From Variovorax sp. YR216 (GTDB lineage: Bacteria; Pseudomonadota; Gammaproteobacteria; Burkholderiales; Burkholderiaceae_C): a stretch of DNA of 58,307 nt. The notes under the pieces were generated by a model. The model had not been told where the DNA came from, did no database searches, and was given only the letters and a program-made list of their open reading frames with translations. Both the position numbers and the translations under genes were made by a program. The stretch spans positions 1-58,307 of the forward strand of contig NZ_FNRO01000030.1 in assembly GCF_900107745.1 (NCBI RefSeq). Direction: 5' to 3'. Shown here piece by piece: positions 21,397-29,880 of this stretch (its first letter is position 1; each line of letters starts with the position of its first letter).

Positions 21397-23489
21397 GGCG
21401 CCGATGCCGCGGCGGCCGCAGCTGCGTTGTCCTTGACCTTCCGGGCGAACTCGGCGCGCAGGGCCTTGAGCTTTTCGCGCGGGTCCTCGCGGACCGTGTT
21501 CTTGTCGAGCGCCATCTCGGCGATGAAGCGGCTTGGTTGCGCGGCCACCATCTCGCGGCCTTGCTTGCGGCGCTTGGTCCAGCTCACCGCCAGGCTGCGC
21601 TGCGCGCGCGTGATGCCCACATACATGAGCCGCCGTTCTTCCTGCAGCCGTTCCAGCGTGCTTTCGCTGACCTTCTCCTGCCGGCCGTTGTCGTCGTCGA
21701 GCTTGAAGGGCAGCAGGCCTTCGTTCACGCCGATCAGCATCACGTGCGGCCACTCCAGGCCCTTGGAGGCATGCAGGGTGGAGAGCGTGACCACGTTCTG
21801 CTCCTGCTCGCGCTCGCTGATGGTGGAGAGCAGCGAGATCGTCTGCGCCACTTCGAGCAGGCTCTTGCGCTCGCTCTCCATCGTTGCACCGGAGGCGTCG
21901 TCGATCTGGCCACCGCAGCGCTGCGACATCCAGTCGCAGAACTCGAGCACGTTGGTCCAGCGGCTGGCCGCGGCCTGCTCGCTGTCCTCGCCGTCGTAGA
22001 GGTGCTTCTCGTACTCGATTTCCTTGAGCCACTCGGCGAGGAACGCACGCGAGTCCTCGGCGCCCGTGGTGCGGCGCGCCCGGTATTCGAGGTCGTTGAT
22101 GTAGCGGCCGAATTCATGCAGGCCATCGAGCGCGCGCTTGGGCATCACGCTGGGCAGCGAGGGGCTGAACAGCGCCTCGAACAGGCTGAGCTTGTACTGG
22201 CTCGCAAACGTACCGAGGCTCGCGAGCGTGGTGTGTCCGATGCCGCGCTTGGGCGTGGTCACCGCGCGCAGGAAGGCCGGGTCGTCGTCGTTGTTGACCC
22301 AGAGCCGGAACCAGCCGCAGAGATCCTTGATTTCCGCGCGGTCGAAGAAGCTCTGTCCGCCGGAGACCTTGTATGGGATCTGCGCCTTGCGCAGCGCCTG
22401 CTCGAACACCCGGGCCTGGTGGTTCGCGCGATAGAGGATCGCGAAGTCGCGAAACTCCCGGAACTGCTGGCCCTGCGAGCTCGCGTCGCCGGCGCGCAGG
22501 CTCTGGATGCGCGCCACCGCGCGTTCCGCCTCGTGCTGCTCGTTGTCCGCGTCGACGACGCGCACCGGCTCCCCCTCGCCGAGCTCGCTGAACAGCGTCT
22601 TCGGGAACAGCTTGGGATTCGGCCCGATCACGTTGTTCGCCGCGCGAAGGATCGCGCTCGTGCTCCGGTAGTTCTGCTCGAGCTTGATGACCTTGAGGTT
22701 GGGGTAGTCGACCGGGAGCTTCTTGAGGTTGTCGAGCGTCGCGCCGCGCCAGCCGTAGATCGATTGGTCGTCGTCGCCCACCGCAGTGAAGCGGCCGCGT
22801 TCACCCGCCAGCGCCTTGAGCACTTCGTATTGGGTGGCGTTGGTGTCCTGGTATTCGTCGACCAGGATGTGGCCGAGTGCAGCCTGCCACTTGGCGCGCA
22901 CTTCGTCGAAGTCCTTGAGCAACTTGAGCGGCATGCCGATCAGGTCGTCGAAATCCACGCTTTGATAGGCGACGAGGCGCTCCTCGTAGCGCGCCATGAT
23001 GCGTGCGGTGATCCGCTCGTTGTCGTCGGCCGCCTGGGCCTCGGCCTGCGCGGCGTTCAGGCCCATGTTCTTCCACTTGCTGATTGTCCACTGCCAGATG
23101 CGTGCGGTCGCCAGGTCGCTGGTGCCACCGGCGTCCTTGAGGATCTTCGCCACGTCATCGGCGTCGAGGATGCTGAAGGCCGGCTTGAGGCCGAGCACCG
23201 CGCCGTCCTCGCGCATCATGCGCACGCCGAGCGCGTGGAAGGTGCAGACCACCACGTTCTTCGCATCGCGGCCGATCAGCCCCTTGGCACGCTCGCGCAT
23301 TTCGGCGGCGGCCTTGTTGGTGAAGGTGATGGCGGCGATGCGCTTGGGCTCGAGGCCCGCCTGGATCAGCCGCGCGATCTTGTGCGTGATCACGCGCGTC
23401 TTGCCGGAACCCGCGCCTGCGAGCACGAGGCAGGGCCCGTGCATGTAGTTGACCGCTTCTTGCTGCGCGAAATTGAGACCGGAGGACAT
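21393..23489 (-). CDS. rep: ATP-dependent DNA helicase Rep (UvrD/PcrA superfamily 1A)
   Basis: A 3'-5' helicase that helps forks through protein blocks. The 698-residue protein has the Walker A motif AGAGSGKTRVITHKIARL near residues 24-43, motif Ia AITFTNKAAAEMRER, motif II LVDEYQDTN, motif III GDDDQSIYGWRGA, motif IV EQNYRST, motif V TLHASKGLEW, and motif VI EERRLMYVGITRA. The start MSSGLNFAQQEAVNYM is typical of Rep. It heads a leftward operon in which the stop overlaps the next start; a helicase gene leading a phospholipase operon is unexpected. Confidence 0.94.
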   Translation of the reverse strand: MSSGLNFAQQEAVNYMHGPCLVLAGAGSGKTRVITHKIARLIQAGLEPKRIAAITFTNKAAAEMRERAKGLIGRDAKNVVVCTFHALGVRMMREDGAVLGLKPAFSILDADDVAKILKDAGGTSDLATARIWQWTISKWKNMGLNAAQAEAQAADDNERITARIMARYEERLVAYQSVDFDDLIGMPLKLLKDFDEVRAKWQAALGHILVDEYQDTNATQYEVLKALAGERGRFTAVGDDDQSIYGWRGATLDNLKKLPVDYPNLKVIKLEQNYRSTSAILRAANNVIGPNPKLFPKTLFSELGEGEPVRVVDADNEQHEAERAVARIQSLRAGDASSQGQQFREFRDFAILYRANHQARVFEQALRKAQIPYKVSGGQSFFDRAEIKDLCGWFRLWVNNDDDPAFLRAVTTPKRGIGHTTLASLGTFASQYKLSLFEALFSPSLPSVMPKRALDGLHEFGRYINDLEYRARRTTGAEDSRAFLAEWLKEIEYEKHLYDGEDSEQAAASRWTNVLEFCDWMSQRCGGQIDDASGATMESERKSLLEVAQTISLLSTISEREQEQNVVTLSTLHASKGLEWPHVMLIGVNEGLLPFKLDDDNGRQEKVSESTLERLQEERRLMYVGITRAQRSLAVSWTKRRKQGREMVAAQPSRFIAEMALDKNTVREDPREKLKALRAEFARKVKDNAAAAAAASAP

Positions 23490-23636
23490 GGAAGGAGGGA
23501 ACGGGGAGGCGCAAAGCGGGCAATGATACGGGTCGGCTCGAGGTCGACGGCGCCTTGATTTGTGCTAGACCCGCGCTGCTTTTTGCGTTAGTCGCCTGCT
23601 CCCCGCCCTGCGGCGCTACGCAGGGACAATCGCCGC

Positions 23637-24656
23637 GTGCTGCAGATATTTCTTGTCACCGTTCCCTTCTTCGCGTTGATTGCAGCCGGCTACGCCGCGG
23701 CGCGCGGCGGGGCGCTGCCGCTGGCGGCGATCCCGGGCCTGAATGTCTTCGTCCTGTACTTCGCGCTGCCGTGCATGCTGTTCCGGTTCGGTGCCGGCGC
23801 GCCGATCGCCCAGTTGCTCGATGCAGGCGTCGTGCTGATCTGGGGCTTCTGTGCGCTGATCGTGGTGGGTGCGGCCGTGGCCTTGAGCCGCAACCGGCGC
23901 ATCGGCTGGAACGACGCGGCCTTCGGGGCGCTGGTGGCGGCCTTTCCCAACACCGGCTTCATGGGTGTCCCGCTACTGGTGGCGATCCTCGGCGCGCAAG
24001 CGGCGACGCCGACGATCATCACCATCGCATTCGACATGATCGTGACGTCATCGCTGTGCATCGCGCTGTCGCGTCTCGACGGGGCGGATGAGCACGGTGG
24101 CGCCAAGGCGGTGCGGCAGGCGCTGCGCGGCATCGCGCAGAACCCCATGCCGTGGTCGATCGTGCTGGGCGGTCTCGCCTCCGCGACCGGGCTGGTCCTG
24201 CCGGCCGCGGTGGACCGCACGATCACGATGCTCGCGGAGGCCGCCTCGCCGGTCGCGCTGTTCACCATCGGCGCGGTCCTTGCGCGTGCCTCGGTGCTGG
24301 CGCGGGAGCACCAGGCGAGCGCGGTCGTGGCCAAGGCCATGGGGAGCGCATCTGCGCCGCCGCCGCGGGCGCCCCTCCGGGACGTGCTCCCGGTGATCGC
24401 GATCAAGCTGGTGGTGCATCCTCTCCTGGTCTACGGCGCCGCGCGCGGTGCGATGGCGCTGGGCGTGACACTGGCGCCGTCGACGCTGGTCACGATCGTG
24501 CTCATCGCCGCGCTGCCGAGCGCGAGCAACGTATCGATGCTCGCCGAGCGATTCGGGGCTGACAACGCGCGCATCGCGCGGATCATCTTCTGGACCACCG
24601 TGGCGGCTTTCTTCAGCTTCCCGCTCGTCGCGGGCTGGCTGCATGCGGCGCCCTAG
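23637..24656 (+). CDS. AEC-family permease (auxin efflux carrier/MdcF-like)
   Basis: A 339-residue membrane protein with about ten hydrophobic segments in two halves, a pattern of the AEC family that includes malonate and other organic-acid transporters. Typical features are the N-terminal FFALIAAGYAAAR, the conserved AFPNTGFMGVPLL near residue 101, and the C-terminal ALPSASNVSMLAERF. The start is GTG 23637 at the very edge of the first helix. The substrate cannot be told. It is divergent from rep and converges with the next gene, with the two stops adjacent. Confidence 0.85.
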   Translation: MLQIFLVTVPFFALIAAGYAAARGGALPLAAIPGLNVFVLYFALPCMLFRFGAGAPIAQLLDAGVVLIWGFCALIVVGAAVALSRNRRIGWNDAAFGALVAAFPNTGFMGVPLLVAILGAQAATPTIITIAFDMIVTSSLCIALSRLDGADEHGGAKAVRQALRGIAQNPMPWSIVLGGLASATGLVLPAAVDRTITMLAEAASPVALFTIGAVLARASVLAREHQASAVVAKAMGSASAPPPRAPLRDVLPVIAIKLVVHPLLVYGAARGAMALGVTLAPSTLVTIVLIAALPSASNVSMLAERFGADNARIARIIFWTTVAAFFSFPLVAGWLHAAP

Positions 24657-25355
24657 CTAGGGCGTCAGGACGCCGAGCTTGTACGGATCGGCATCGGAGA
24701 GCAGTTCGCACCGCGACATGTCGCGTCCCTGCGTTCCGTCACAGTAAAAGCTGTTGTAGACGCGGCCGAACAGCGTCGGCGTCGAGACGAACAGCACGCC
24801 CTGGTTGGCCTGCCAACGCTCCTTGGGCGCTGCGGCCTGGACGGTCACCGCGGCGCTGGCCTGTGCAGGTGTGGCGGCCGCGGCGGTGTCCGTCGGCGCC
24901 ACTTCCGCAGGGGGGGCGATGAAATCCGACAGGGTCCGCACGCCATCGTCCCCGTTCCATCGGCTCACGAGATCGGCGGGGCGCGGCCGCCCCGCGACCG
25001 GAATGAGCAGCCCGTTCACCTGGAAGCCGCGGCCGAACCGGTGCTCCTTGCCGGCCAGGAATGCATAGGCGCAGGCCGCATGACACTGCCCCTTGACCTC
25101 GGTGTTGACGCCGTTGGCCCGGATGGCTTGGGCGAATTCGCTGGCCACCTCAGGCGTGCCCCCGAGCGAGTTCTCGAACACGACGGTCCGGATGTGGCCG
25201 GACGCGAGTTGCTCCTCGAAGGCCTTGATGGCGGTGCCGTCCAGCATGCCGCTGACCAGGAGCCGGCTGCCTTGCAGCTCCAGTTCCGCGGCGGGCGCAG
25301 CCGCGCACAGCAATGCGAGCGAAACACCCCAGAAGACTGCAAACGGCGATTTCAC
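24657..25355 (-). CDS. Periplasmic ClpP/crotonase-fold-like protein, probably inactive
   Basis: A 232-residue precursor from a GTG start supported by AAGGGTGG upstream, with a signal peptide ending near CAAAPAA. The core resembles predicted periplasmic ClpP-like proteins: strand ELQGSRLLVSGMLDG, then VVFENSLGGTPEVASEFAQAI, then VKGQCHAACAYAFLAGKEHR. In active relatives a serine is expected between the cysteines (C-x-S-A-C); here it is Ala (CHAAC), so protease activity is doubtful. The C-terminal third is Ala/Pro-rich followed by a Cys-containing tail. Function unknown. It is transcribed toward the AEC gene with no gap. Confidence 0.6.
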   Translation of the reverse strand: MKSPFAVFWGVSLALLCAAAPAAELELQGSRLLVSGMLDGTAIKAFEEQLASGHIRTVVFENSLGGTPEVASEFAQAIRANGVNTEVKGQCHAACAYAFLAGKEHRFGRGFQVNGLLIPVAGRPRPADLVSRWNGDDGVRTLSDFIAPPAEVAPTDTAAAATPAQASAAVTVQAAAPKERWQANQGVLFVSTPTLFGRVYNSFYCDGTQGRDMSRCELLSDADPYKLGVLTP

Positions 25356-25518
25356 TGGTCCACCCTTGTCGGATCCGGCATGAATCCATCCTTTTCCGTA
25401 GCTTGAACAGCGCTTCGATGCGTCGTCAACCACTGTTTCAGAGTATTTCCTACGAGCCGGGCAACGCAATAGGGCGATAGTGCCAAATATTGCATATTGT
25501 TAATGCTTAGGTTTTCAC

Positions 25519-25537
25519 AACCACTGCTAAAGTGGTT
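25519..25537 (+). promoter_or_regulatory. Hairpin in the leader of the small membrane protein
   Basis: A perfect 7-bp inverted repeat AACCACT / AGTGGTT with a 5-nt loop, 9 nt before the GGGAGAG ribosome-binding site of the next gene. The stretch 25440-25520 just upstream is unusually AT-rich. It may be an operator or a translational control hairpin. No further evidence. Confidence 0.35.
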
Positions 25538-25558
25538 TCTCGAACCGGGAGAGTTGGC

Positions 25559-25768
25559 ATGACGACATGGTTGCGAGGGGCTTTGTGGTTGGTCTGGCTC
25601 ACCATGGCCGCCGTCTTGTGGCACATGGGGGCCTTGCGCACGGGCGCGGCGCTGGGCGCCGGGCTCTTGGGCACGCTGCTGCTCGTATGGCCGAGCACGG
25701 CGAGCCGAAGAAAGCGATCGAGCCTGCAGTACGTCGAAATGGGCAAGGACCCGGTCGGCCAGCTCTAA
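25559..25768 (+). CDS. Small two-helix membrane protein of unknown function
   Basis: A 69-residue protein with two predicted membrane helices, about residues 5-22 (LRGALWLVWLTMAAVLWH) and 26-44 (ALRTGAALGAGLLGTLLLVW), and a basic then polar C-terminal tail STASRRKRSS. The ATG at 25559 is fixed by the ribosome-binding site GGGAGAG 5 nt upstream. I do not recognise the family. It stands alone between a leftward gene and priA. Confidence 0.65.
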   Translation: MTTWLRGALWLVWLTMAAVLWHMGALRTGAALGAGLLGTLLLVWPSTASRRKRSSLQYVEMGKDPVGQL

Positions 25769-25774
25769 GCGCGA

Positions 25775-25798
25775 GCGCCGCCGCCTGACGGGCGGCGC
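25775..25798. terminator. GC-rich hairpin between convergent genes
   Basis: An 8-bp perfect stem GCGCCGCC / GGCGGCGC with an 8-nt loop, lying in the 36-nt gap between the small membrane protein gene and the end of priA. No T-run on either strand, so termination is only a possibility. Confidence 0.4.
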
Positions 25799-25804
25799 AG
25801 CGCC

Positions 25805-27895
25805 TCAAATGCTGTGTGGATCCACGTCCACCAGCCACCGGATCACGCCCTTGCCCTCTGGCGTGCGCCTCAATTCGTGCAGCAAGGGCTGCCAGCCGGC
25901 AAGCACCCGCTGCAGCGCGGCGCGCGACGCGCTCTCCAGCAGCATCTGCGCCCGTTCCACGTTCGCCACGCGCTGAATCGCCAGCGGCACCGCCGGGTAC
26001 CGCGTGACCTGTTCGGCGCCCGGCAGCGCATCCGCCGCGGCATTCGCGGCGCCCAGGAATGCCTGTGCAACTTCCTGCGTACGCGCATCGGCGCGCAGCA
26101 GCGCCTGGAAGGCGAAGGGCGGCATGCCGGCGGCAGCGCGGTCTTCGAGTTCGCCTTGCGCGAACGCGGGGTAGTCGTGCCGCTTCAGCGCGGCGAAGAG
26201 CGGATGCTGCGGATGATGGGTCTGGATCCACATTTCCGCCGTCGCCCCCTGCGCCGAGACATAGGCCGCGTCGCGGCCCGCGCGTCCTGCCGATTGCATG
26301 AGCAGGCTGAACAACCGCTCGGGTGCGCGGAAGTCGCCCGAGAACAGCGCCCCGTCGGGATTGATCGCGGCCACCAGCGTGATGCGCCTGAAGTCATGCC
26401 CCTTGGCGATCATCTGCGTGCCCACGAGCACATCGACTTCGCCGGCATGGACGGCGGCGAGCTGCGATTCGAGCGCGCCCTGCTTGCGGGTGCTGTCCGC
26501 GTCAATGCGGGCGATGCGCACTGCGCTGCCGTCCGGGCGCCGGACCGCGGCGAACAGCTCGCCCAGATGTTCTTCCAGCCGCTCGGTGCCGCGGCCCACG
26601 GGGGCGATGTCGAGGTTGCCGCATCCGGGGCAGGCGCGTGGCACGCGCTCGGTGAAGCCGCAGTGGTGGCAGCGCAGTGTCCGGTCGATCTTGTGGAACA
26701 CGCGGTAGGCGCTGCAGTGCGGGCATTCGCTCTTCCAGCCGCAGTCGGCGCAGGCCAGCACCGGCGCGTAGCCGCGACGGTTCAGGAAAACCATGCTCTG
26801 CTCGCCGCGGGCGATGCGCTGCCCGATCGCATCGAGCAGCGCGGCCGAAAGTACCGTCTTCGGCGGCTGCAGGTTCATGTCCACCAGGCGCACTCTGGGC
26901 AGCGCACCGGTGCCGATCCGCAAGGGCATCGACAGCCGTACGTAGCGCCCGCCGGGATCGTCGCCCGCGGCCGGCCGGCTCTGGTGCCAGCTTTCGAGCG
27001 AGGGGGTGGCCGAGCCGAGGATCACCTTCGCGTTTTCGCGCCGGCCGCGCCAGACGGCCAGATCGCGCGCCGAGTAGCGGGCGCCTTCCTGCTGCTTGTA
27101 GCTGGGGTCGTGTTCCTCATCGACCACGATGAGCCGCAGCGACGGCATCGACGCAAACACCGCCATGCGCGTGCCGAGCACGATCCGCGCTGCGCCGCTG
27201 TGCGCCGCGAGCCAGCTCGCGAGACGCTGGGGATTCGTCATGCCGCTGTGCAGCGAAACCACCGAGTCCGCGCCGAAACGCTCCTTGAAGCGGGCTTCGA
27301 GCTGGGGCGTGAGGTTGATCTCCGGCACCATCACGAGCGCCTGGGCCTGCGGCTCCCGCTCCAGCAGCGCGGCGACCGCGCGCAAATAGACCTCCGTCTT
27401 GCCGCTGCCGGTGCTGCCGAAGAGCAGGAAAGGCCCGGCTTCGGCCTCGAATCGCGACAGCGCTTCGGTCTGCTCGGCGCTGAGCGTCACCGGGGAGGGC
27501 GACACGCCGCCTGGCGCGCCGCCGCTGCCCTTGCGCTTCAGCCGCCGCGCCAGCTGGACCGCGGAAAGATCGCGAAGCTGCGGTGGCAAGGCCGCCAGCG
27601 CAATCTCGCCGAGCGAGCGCTGGTAGTAGCGCGCCGCAAAGGCAACCAGATCGCGCCAGGCGTCGCCGAGCGGCGCAAGGGCGTCGAGGACGGCGCCGAT
27701 CGGCTTGAGCTCCAACGTCGCCGGCCCGGTGTCTTCCCGATTCACCTCCCAGGCGACGCCGAGCACCTCCCGGCGTCCCAGCGGAACCCGCACCAGTGCC
27801 CCCGGCGTGACTGGCGCGCCACTGCTGTAGCTAAGGACATCCCCTAGTGCACTGTGCGCCGGTGTCTGAACTGCGACGTTGATTTGCCAGCTCAA
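25805..27895 (-). CDS. priA: Primosomal protein N' (replication restart helicase PriA)
   Basis: Restarts collapsed replication forks by loading the replicative helicase. The 696-residue protein begins at TTG 27895 (GGAG about 8 nt upstream). It has the N-terminal 3'-DNA-binding domain, Walker A FGSTGSGKTEVYL near residue 160, the DEEHDPSYKQQEGARY box, and the zinc-binding domain with cysteine pairs CADCGWKSECPHC and CHHCG...CPGCG. Further on are the helicase motifs GTQMIAKGHDF and QSAGRAGR. The intergenic DNA upstream carries DnaA boxes. Confidence 0.95.
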   Translation of the reverse strand: MSWQINVAVQTPAHSALGDVLSYSSGAPVTPGALVRVPLGRREVLGVAWEVNREDTGPATLELKPIGAVLDALAPLGDAWRDLVAFAARYYQRSLGEIALAALPPQLRDLSAVQLARRLKRKGSGGAPGGVSPSPVTLSAEQTEALSRFEAEAGPFLLFGSTGSGKTEVYLRAVAALLEREPQAQALVMVPEINLTPQLEARFKERFGADSVVSLHSGMTNPQRLASWLAAHSGAARIVLGTRMAVFASMPSLRLIVVDEEHDPSYKQQEGARYSARDLAVWRGRRENAKVILGSATPSLESWHQSRPAAGDDPGGRYVRLSMPLRIGTGALPRVRLVDMNLQPPKTVLSAALLDAIGQRIARGEQSMVFLNRRGYAPVLACADCGWKSECPHCSAYRVFHKIDRTLRCHHCGFTERVPRACPGCGNLDIAPVGRGTERLEEHLGELFAAVRRPDGSAVRIARIDADSTRKQGALESQLAAVHAGEVDVLVGTQMIAKGHDFRRITLVAAINPDGALFSGDFRAPERLFSLLMQSAGRAGRDAAYVSAQGATAEMWIQTHHPQHPLFAALKRHDYPAFAQGELEDRAAAGMPPFAFQALLRADARTQEVAQAFLGAANAAADALPGAEQVTRYPAVPLAIQRVANVERAQMLLESASRAALQRVLAGWQPLLHELRRTPEGKGVIRWLVDVDPHSI

Positions 27896-27990
27896 CGCCG
27901 TTCTCCGTATGACACGTTTGTTAAAGCGACTTTGAGCAAAACGGCCTAAGTTGTTGATTTGACAGTGCTTTGCACATCATCCAGAGTTTC

Positions 27991-27999
27991 TGTGGATAA
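27991..27999 (-). promoter_or_regulatory. DnaA box (TTATCCACA)
   Basis: An exact match to the highest-affinity DnaA box, 95 nt upstream of the priA start codon. It could place priA or hemE-region transcription under DnaA control. Confidence 0.6.
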
Positions 28000-28177
28000 C
28001 TTTGTTGATATTGGGGTCCGACGCGCCGCGAGCCCTTGAAAATCAAGGCTCCCGCTGGAATGCCCGTAAAAAAAGCAAAGTTCAAAACCTATATAAATCA
28101 ATGACTTAGCGGCGCTATCGCTTTAGGAGCGAGGCTTGGCGCGCTTCAGATGGTTTTGCGCACCGCAACAGCCGTTT

Positions 28178-28186
28178 TGTGCATAA
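28178..28186 (-). promoter_or_regulatory. DnaA box (TTATGCACA)
   Basis: A match to the consensus TTATNCACA in the same orientation as the box 187 nt to the left. Confidence 0.5.
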
Positions 28187-28266
28187 GTCAGTCCCTCCTC
28201 ACCCTTTTCCGCCCTTGACAAACTCCGGATCGACGATCTCGGTGTTTACAAGTCATAACAATACGG

Positions 28267-29370
28267 TCATGCACGAAGGGCGCGCGACTGTGCGTGCACG
28301 GCCGCAACCAGTGCGGCGACGTGCTCCGGCGGGGTGTACTGGCTGATGCCGTGGCCGAGGTTGAAGATGTGCGTCGGGCCGTCCGTTTGGGTGTCGGTGT
28401 GCGGCTTGCCGAAGCTTTGCAGCACCTTTGCAACTTCCGTTTCGATCTGCGCTGGCGGCGCGAACAACACGTTCGGATCGATGTTCCCCTGCAGCGCCTT
28501 GCCGCCGTCGCCTTCGCCGACGAGGGCACGCGCGCGAGCCAGGTTCACGGTCCAGTCGAGTCCCAGCACTTCGCAGTCGAGTGCGCGCATGTCCTGCAGC
28601 CAGAGCCCGCCGCCCTTGGTGAACACGATGCGCGGGACCGGTTGGCCGTCAGCACCGTCCCGACGCAACTGAGCGAGCACGCGTGCGGTGTAGGCGAGAC
28701 TGAATTCCTGGAACGCGCCATCGGCCAGGACACCGCCCCAACTGTCGAACACCATCACCGCCTGCGCGCCTGCCGCGATCTGGGCGTTGAGGTAGGCGGC
28801 GACGGCGTCCGCGTTCACGCCGAGCAGGCGATGCATCAGGTCCGGGCGGCTGTACATCAGCGTCTTGACCAGCCGGTAGTCGCTGGAGCCCGCCCCCTCG
28901 ACCATGTAGCAGGCGAGCGTCCACGGGCTGCCCGAAAAGCCGATCAGCGGCACGCGGCCGGCGAGCGCCTTGCGAATCGAGGCGACGGCGTCGAAGACGT
29001 AGCGCAGCCGCTCCATGTCCGGTACGGCAAGCGCGGAAATCGCCGCTTCGTCGCGCACCGGGCGAGCGAAGCGCGGGCCCTCGCCGGCTTCGAAAGAAAG
29101 GCCGAGGCCCATCGCGTCCGGCACGGTCAGGATGTCGGAGAAAAGGATTGCCGCGTCCAGCGGATAGCGCGCGAGCGGCTGAAGCGTGACCTCGGTCGCG
29201 TAGTCGACGTTGGTGGCCAGCCCCATGAAGCTGCCCGCCTTCGCGCGCGTTGCCACGTATTCGGGCAGGTAGCGCCCCGCCTGCCGCATCAGCCAGACGG
29301 GCGTGTGGTCGGTGGCCTGACGCCAGCAGGCGCGCAGGAAGGTGTCGTTCTTCAGGGGGGCGAATGGCAT
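28267..29370 (-). CDS. hemE: Uroporphyrinogen decarboxylase
   Basis: Converts uroporphyrinogen III to coproporphyrinogen III in haem synthesis. The 367-residue protein has the N-terminal signature PVWLMRQAGRYLPEY, the DAAILFSDILTVPDAMG active-site stretch with the catalytic Asp, GFSGSPWTLACYMVEG, and the C-terminal GNIDPNVLF. The start at 29370 is a clean ATG. It is alone on its strand segment with priA 371 nt downstream. Confidence 0.96.
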   Translation of the reverse strand: MPFAPLKNDTFLRACWRQATDHTPVWLMRQAGRYLPEYVATRAKAGSFMGLATNVDYATEVTLQPLARYPLDAAILFSDILTVPDAMGLGLSFEAGEGPRFARPVRDEAAISALAVPDMERLRYVFDAVASIRKALAGRVPLIGFSGSPWTLACYMVEGAGSSDYRLVKTLMYSRPDLMHRLLGVNADAVAAYLNAQIAAGAQAVMVFDSWGGVLADGAFQEFSLAYTARVLAQLRRDGADGQPVPRIVFTKGGGLWLQDMRALDCEVLGLDWTVNLARARALVGEGDGGKALQGNIDPNVLFAPPAQIETEVAKVLQSFGKPHTDTQTDGPTHIFNLGHGISQYTPPEHVAALVAAVHAQSRALRA

Positions 29371-29880
29371 CCCGCGATTGTCGCAGGCGGGGCGGCCGTT
29401 CCCGCTATTCCCCGCGCTGGAACGACTCCCGATTCACAGGGCCGACCAACTGGATGAATTGAATTCATCGCGCAATGGAAGGAGCGGACGACCTTGCTTT
29501 CAATGCGATTTGCAAAAAAGTGTCGATCCCATGGCGTCTCGAATTTCTCTCCCGGAGGTCTGAATTTCTTGATTTGAAATAGAAGTAAATTGAAATTGGA
29601 GTGCGAATTGGTGGGCGCAAAAACAGGCTTCGCCTTCCTGAGGTCTGCGCTCTGAGCCTTGCGTGGCGCGGCGGTTTCGAGCGAGGTATGCGCCGTGATA
29701 TTTGTCACGATTCTCCTGCGACCCGGGTGCGCAATTTGATTTTGAGATTGTTCTTATATCCCTCGAATATCGTCATCAATAGACTGACGGCTGAATAAAT
29801 TTCCATTGCAAGTCAATCTCCAATCAGCGGGTTGATTTGCCACTATTTGGCTGGTTGTTGATCGATATCAAGGAAGATTT
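29371..29880. other. 510-bp AT-richer intergenic region upstream of hemE and the adhesin
   Basis: No convincing gene; the short reading frames lack coding character. The base composition is clearly lower in G+C than the surroundings, especially 29500-29620 and 29720-29880. It must hold the divergent promoters for hemE (left) and the adhesin (right). It contains a 17-bp palindrome at 29453-29469 and, at its right end, AAGGAAG serving the adhesin start. I could not choose a reliable -35/-10 pair. Confidence 0.6.
29453..29469. promoter_or_regulatory. 17-bp palindrome upstream of hemE
   Basis: GATGAAT-TGA-ATTCATC, a perfect 7-bp inverted repeat with a 3-nt centre, 83 nt upstream of the hemE start codon. 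It is a candidate operator; the regulator is unknown. Confidence 0.4.

Larger units (their letters stand above)
27896..28266. other. 371-bp priA-hemE intergenic region with two DnaA boxes
   Basis: No gene is visible. Two matches to the DnaA box TTATNCACA occur on the minus strand, read on the plus strand as TGTGGATAA at 27991-27999 and TGTGCATAA at 28178-28186. Between them, at about 28068-28110, is an A/T-rich tract including CCTATATAAATCAATGAC. The priA promoter should also be here. A normal betaproteobacterial origin lies near dnaA, which is not in this window. Confidence 0.6.

Noticed and set aside
23555..24091. A 178-codon plus-strand frame overlapping the AEC permease start
   Set aside because: Arg/Cys/Gly-rich translation in a different frame from the clearly hydrophobic AEC protein.
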